From assembly GCA_018712465.1 (NCBI GenBank), contig DVGY01000085.1, positions 1 to 25,908 of the forward strand: a stretch of DNA of 25,908 nucleotides, read 5' to 3'. This document shows, piece after piece, positions 23,901 to 25,908 of the stretch; within the stretch, counting starts at the first letter, position 1; each line of letters opens with the position of its first letter. The notes beneath the pieces were generated by a model. That model saw only the letters and a program-made list of their open reading frames with translations. It ran no database searches and was not told where the DNA came from. This DNA comes from Candidatus Egerieicola pullicola (lineage in GTDB: Bacteria > Bacillota > Clostridia > Oscillospirales > Ruminococcaceae). Both the position numbers and the translations under genes were made by a program.

Positions 23901-24878
23901 CATCACATCTTGGTACAAAGCTCCGGCTGCTTCGCAGTTTAATTCTGCAAACTGCTCGCCATCTGCCGCTTGATTTGTGCCATAACTAGCTTGAGCTTGA
24001 TCTGCATTGACAATTTCAATGTCCTGTCCGGTACAGTCTTCCTCATTTAAAGAACCCAACCCGGTGGTTTGCCAAACAAGCTCAGGATACAAGCCATTGG
24101 TAAACTGCTGATTCGAACCGTTTACCGTCGGTTCTTCAAAGCTGCCATTTTGCAGTTGATCATAGTATTCCACTTGGAACGGATAGGATTCTGCAATTGC
24201 ACTGTTTCCGTTTAATTGCCACAGTTCAACTTTATAGGTAACGCGAGCGCCATCCAGATACACTTCCAAGCTATTTTCAATTTCGCCACTGATTTCTTGC
24301 CAACTACCGTCTGTTAATTGACGATACCACTTATAATAACTGTTTTCAGGAATGGTTCCGTTGTAGTTTGCAACAATGGAACCTGTATCCGCAATATCAT
24401 CCTCGATGGTCAAATCGCCTGTAGCTGTTTCGCTGACTTTTTGATATGTAAGGTTTACTGTCTCGTTAAATCCACCGAGAGAAGTACCTTGTCCCATTTC
24501 GGCACTCTTATAACTATACGAATATTGGTGGGTTGTCCAATTATAAGTCGCTGTCAGACTATATACTGAGTAGTTACCATATGTTGCACTTGTGATTTCG
24601 TAACCCGGTACTTGAAGCATGGGATTTTCGTCCGTAAAACGAAATTCATTACCTGCGCCAATGGTAATATCTCCCAATACGCTTACATCATCAAGCCCAT
24701 TTACCTTTACAGTAACACTAGCTGTATCTTTTTTAGCATTCCATCTAACAGTAAAACTGCCATTATTCGCCGCTGACGTTTGCTGCGGTATCACCGCCCA
24801 GGCCGCGCCCACCAGGCTGCACACCATGCAAAGCGCCATGAAAGCGCTGAGAACACGTTTTTTCATTTGCATGCACAT
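20919..24878 (-). CDS. large VWA-domain pilus tip adhesin with GTPTG sorting signal
   Basis: Domains of the 1319-residue precursor: signal peptide (1 to about 36); beta-rich regions at 40-155 and 155-240; a jelly-roll-like domain at about 242-476 (NGSFEEP, ADGEQFAELN, NLIDNVGF); a Cna-B-like domain at 485-594 with Lys491/Glu546/Asn591; a von Willebrand A domain at about 637-875 with an intact MIDAS (DRSTS at 647-651, Thr739, Asp769); a linking beta region at 880-1020; two more Cna-B-like domains with Lys1033/Glu1101/Asn1151 and Lys1163/Glu1233/Asn1274; and GTPTG at 1279-1283, a membrane helix and RRQRRRRE. VWA tip proteins are known adhesins of sortase pili. GAGGAG lies just before the ATG at 24878; starts at 24872 or 24866 are possible. 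It is the first clear gene of the operon. The ectodomain is visibly more AT-rich than the two ends. Confidence 0.92.
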   Translation of the reverse strand: MCMQMKKRVLSAFMALCMVCSLVGAAWAVIPQQTSAANNGSFTVRWNAKKDTASVTVKVNGLDDVSVLGDITIGAGNEFRFTDENPMLQVPGYEITSATYGNYSVYSLTATYNWTTHQYSYSYKSAEMGQGTSLGGFNETVNLTYQKVSETATGDLTIEDDIADTGSIVANYNGTIPENSYYKWYRQLTDGSWQEISGEIENSLEVYLDGARVTYKVELWQLNGNSAIAESYPFQVEYYDQLQNGSFEEPTVNGSNQQFTNGLYPELVWQTTGLGSLNEEDCTGQDIEIVNADQAQASYGTNQAADGEQFAELNCEAAGALYQDVMTVPGIDLYWWLSHRPRSAGLQTGNAKNPTDTMYVIIMDAEAASQYVTTQEQVDAIVTKAESSGLQDGTAGGTTVSMTYGSEQVDVTVWQLTSGLNKNQWGRLVNGGWNDYNDTYQVPEGQYLTRFFFAAGDTESDDSTVGNLIDNVGFSQDPQVEGSEGAVRVTKTVTGVDENTVIPAGTYQFNVAGGIISLPTENATTQDTAAWSATVNVTPGAYSVTETQPGDLDQYNYSETTSIVNGQVTSGLTSSEGLVTKGNTTSFVFTNTYVKKEAPAPGYHKEANLIDDPSDPNNGYYELSLDVTGSVQTETSTSDLNVLMILDRSTSMEEGFDSEDEDISKIAAVKDAATSLIDKLEANQNLGTISYDIVTFNSYEKYYDNHNIGGTEVKLSWNSEPEKAKSIISAITIPNSAGTNWQSGIRKAGEELNSQSKPNAPTCVIFFTDGVPTYALTDSWGSTSQKGNGVEPGDSYYAQSWDTIQNFAQNAATEAGKLTGVDYFYGIGTFEKNNYDKAYGYLNNVVQTSTALNKKVYTAEDAESLTGVFDDIASSITNGFYNVTITDTLSDDVEFVLGSAGQPQFDIQVTDSEGNDVTQAEIAAGELATFYDVSTKKFGLNFNDDYQLKDGYTYTVTAIIKPTTEAMIEYAQSGRYPDTGDSNTGTHSGQGGFYSNKEATLTYKHTTWGDELITKEYDDPVVQVKVGNLVIQKNVTGLLSGTENHTPYSFKIQGTVDGTPLNGSFDNNSVTFNNGTAIVSITGADSLTIKNLPLGAYTVTENTTSLPDIDTDSDDDGDYYFSSVKYNDDEDAESTTATVTADATTTVTITNTYAPYRTVTITKDVGGNMGDTTNPFHFTTSVNETPFNSNNHSNATLSSSTTATWTQEGYTLADGDTITISKLKDGDVITLKETDGNSNGYTTVYKISETELSKDNDGNATHTVAGDANIIVTNERNVGTPTGFFEDNLPFTLMISAAGLAGIALIATILVRRQRRRRE

Positions 24879-25144
24879 TCAACTCCTCTTATGGTTTGAT
24901 TGGCCCAAAGAGCATTGAGCCGGGTTTGGGGTTTGCCGGGGGGTCCCGGCGGGGATTCTGCCCGCCAAGCCAGCCCTTGTGCCGGCGGTTTGGGGAAAGA
25001 CGGACGATGCCGGGCAACAAATTGCCATGAGGTTTCCCAACCGGGATGGCAGCGCCGCCGTGTGGAAAGCGAGGCGCCGACCGGCATGCCCGCCGCAGAA
25101 ATGAAGGACGGCCGCACCGGGGCCGCTTCTTGTTTGTCCTGCAC
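24863..25144 (-). CDS. possible 93-residue leader ORF overlapping the tip adhesin start
   Basis: A GTG at 25144 has AAGGGGG 6 bases upstream. The frame runs 93 codons and ends in a TGA that overlaps an ATG of the adhesin (ATGA at 24866-24863). The product is rich in Pro, Arg and Trp, has no recognisable domain and lies in a GC-rich, hairpin-dense leader, so it may be a chance frame or a regulatory leader ORF. Only the start signals and the overlap support it. Confidence 0.25.
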   Translation of the reverse strand: MQDKQEAAPVRPSFISAAGMPVGASLSTRRRCHPGWETSWQFVARHRPSFPKPPAQGLAWRAESPPGPPGKPQTRLNALWANQTIRGVECACK

Positions 25145-25286
25145 GGCGATCCCCCTTTCCGTGAATCATCCTACCAAATCTCATGGAATGCCATGTGATA
25201 ACGGCTTCAACGAATGGTATCACTTTTTGCATCCGCGCTTCCGAAAAAATTACCACATTTTTACTCAATTACCTAATTTAGCAACT
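24879..25286 (-). promoter_or_regulatory. long structured 5' leader of the pilus operon
   Basis: From the predicted transcription start to the adhesin there are about 408 bases. The part nearest the gene (24900-25150) is GC-rich and full of short perfect hairpins (plus-strand spans): 25031-25042 (GGTT/AACC), 25013-25026 (GGCAA/TTGCC), 24948-24966 (GGCGGG/CCCGCC) and 24935-24950 (GCCGGG/CCCGGC). The last two share bases 24948-24950 and so exclude each other. I did not recognise a known c-di-GMP or other riboswitch. Confidence 0.45.
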
Positions 25287-25292
25287 ATGGTA

Positions 25293-25321
25293 ATACTATC
25301 ACACTGACCTACAAAAATCAA
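25293..25321 (-). promoter_or_regulatory. predicted pilus operon promoter with adjacent dyad
   Basis: On the minus strand, TTGATT (25321-25316), 17 bases and TAGTAT (25298-25293), with an extended -10 (TGA directly before TAGTAT). An inverted repeat ATTACC-N15-GGTAAT (25268-25294) overlaps the -10 and the start site and could be an operator. Confidence 0.5.
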
Positions 25322-25571
25322 GGCAGGCGAGACATTTTTGTGAGAATCACCAAATTAGAGACGCAAATTGCGGTTTATCGCACTAAAATCCGGCTATTTT
25401 GCCAATAGATGGAACGGACGACGTTTCCCCACCTTTGCACTAGGTAAAAGTGATGGGTTGTTTTTGGGCGGTCAAACAAATAGACATCCTTTGGTAGAGT
25501 TTCCAAAGCGAGGGAGAGGACAGGGGAAAACTTAGAAAAATAAGATACAATTTCTGAAATTTGATTTCGCC
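25322..25571. other. non-coding stretch between the ATPase terminator and the pilus promoter
   Basis: No coding frame with a ribosome binding site and no strong hairpin seen. No regulator gene of the Nra/RofA kind, which flanks streptococcal FCT loci, is present here. Confidence 0.5.
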
Positions 25572-25608
25572 ATTAGAAAACGGCACAGTCCAAAACGAAA
25601 CTGTGCCG
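25572..25608 (-). terminator. intrinsic terminator after the truncated membrane protein gene
   Basis: CGGCACAGT pairs perfectly with ACTGTGCCG (25608-25600 with 25589-25581), followed on the minus strand by TTTTCTAA. Confidence 0.8.
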
Positions 25609-25629
25609 TGAAAATCAGATCTAGGTTTG

Positions 25630-25908
25630 TTATGCTGCCAGAGGGGAAGGTTTGGTGAATTTTTTGCGGATGAGGAGGGTCAGCAGCCGTTCCAGGAGGA
25701 TGCCAACCGCCACAAAGATCAGCAGGATCCAGAGAGTGGTGGTCACCGGCAAGGCCAACTGGAGAAGGTTGTGGAACAGCAGCACCGCCACATAGAAGCC
25801 GATGGTGGTAGTGATAGCCAAAAAGCCCCGGAGCTTATTCAGCGGCCAGCAGGACTTCCAGACGGCGGCAATCCCGATGGCGCCCACCATCAGATACATC
25901 AACAAGGT
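25630..25908 (-). CDS. C-terminal membrane segment of a probable P-type cation ATPase, cut by window edge
   Basis: The visible 92 residues hold three hydrophobic segments, with WPLNKLRGFLAITTTIGFY between the first two and a short basic tail (LIRKKFTKPSPLAA). A Pro-x-Asn-x-x-Arg loop followed by a helix ending in LLFHNLL is typical of the last transmembrane segments of bacterial E1-E2 cation-transporting ATPases. The catalytic DKTG region would lie outside the window, so the call rests on this C-terminus alone. Other polytopic membrane proteins cannot be excluded. A strong terminator follows the stop. Confidence 0.5.
   Translation of the reverse strand, partial: TLLMYLMVGAIGIAAVWKSCWPLNKLRGFLAITTTIGFYVAVLLFHNLLQLALPVTTTLWILLIFVAVGILLERLLTLLIRKKFTKPSPLAA

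Noticed and set aside
24879..25286. c-di-GMP or other known riboswitch upstream of the pilus operon
   Set aside because: I looked for the GEMM-type conserved core on the minus strand and did not find it.
24900..25307. 135-residue plus-strand frame in the pilus leader
   Set aside because: It has no ribosome binding site or recognisable domain and is antisense to the predicted leader RNA; GC-rich sequence gives long chance frames.

Overview
The window looks like the chromosome of a low-to-mid GC Gram-positive anaerobe of the class Clostridia, probably a gut Oscillospirales/Ruminococcaceae-type organism. This is inferred from gene content (CarD/CdnL, a GH25 muramidase, sortase pili, a PNPOx-ferredoxin fusion, strong GGAGG ribosome binding sites, frequent TTG/GTG starts) and not from any rRNA. 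No tRNA, rRNA, CRISPR array or transposase was seen.

Region 1 (1-3.3 kb, minus strand) is a tight operon: a PNPOx-ferredoxin flavoprotein, a zinc macrodomain ADP-ribosyl hydrolase, a SirTM-class sirtuin, and a nicotinate phosphoribosyltransferase cut by the window edge. Together it reads as an NAD-linked ADP-ribosylation/de-ADP-ribosylation module with an NAD salvage enzyme. Region 2 (3.4-7.3 kb, plus strand) holds a membrane-anchored GH25 muramidase, an NCS2/AzgA-type purine permease and an ion-transporter-superfamily anion permease, each followed by a clear intrinsic terminator. Region 3 (7.3-11.0 kb, minus strand) holds LysR, a NimA-like PNPOx protein, a CPA1 K+/H+ antiporter and CarD; carD has an attenuator-like leader. 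Region 4 (11.1-15.7 kb, plus strand) holds fabF and a hot-dog thioesterase, divergent from lysR across two overlapping promoters that share a dyad, then an acyl-CoA synthetase and cysK, each with its own promoter. Region 5 (15.7-17.1 kb, minus strand) holds a TFIIB-type zinc-finger protein and a DUF1275/YoaK membrane protein.

Region 6 (17.2-25.3 kb, minus strand) is the most notable part: a complete FCT-like (Streptococcus pyogenes-type) sortase pilus operon. In transcription order it is a long GC-rich structured leader, a 1319-residue VWA tip adhesin, a 76-residue DivIVA-like coiled-coil protein, a SipA-type signal-peptidase-like protein in which both catalytic residues are replaced (Ser to Asp, Lys to Gly), an FctA/Spy0128-like major pilin, a class B sortase and an FctB-like basal pilin, ending in a terminator. 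The gene order matches cpa-sipA-fctA-srtB-fctB of streptococcal FCT islands, with the DivIVA-like gene as an extra. I infer that the sortase polymerises FctA through its (S/T)PTG motif, the VWA protein caps the fibre, SipA assists assembly, FctB (VPQTG) is attached to the wall by a housekeeping sortase outside the window, and the DivIVA-like protein could localise assembly on the membrane.

The right edge (25.6-25.9 kb, minus strand) carries the C-terminal membrane part of a probable P-type cation ATPase. All functional calls come from reading motifs by eye; no database search or folding program was run.
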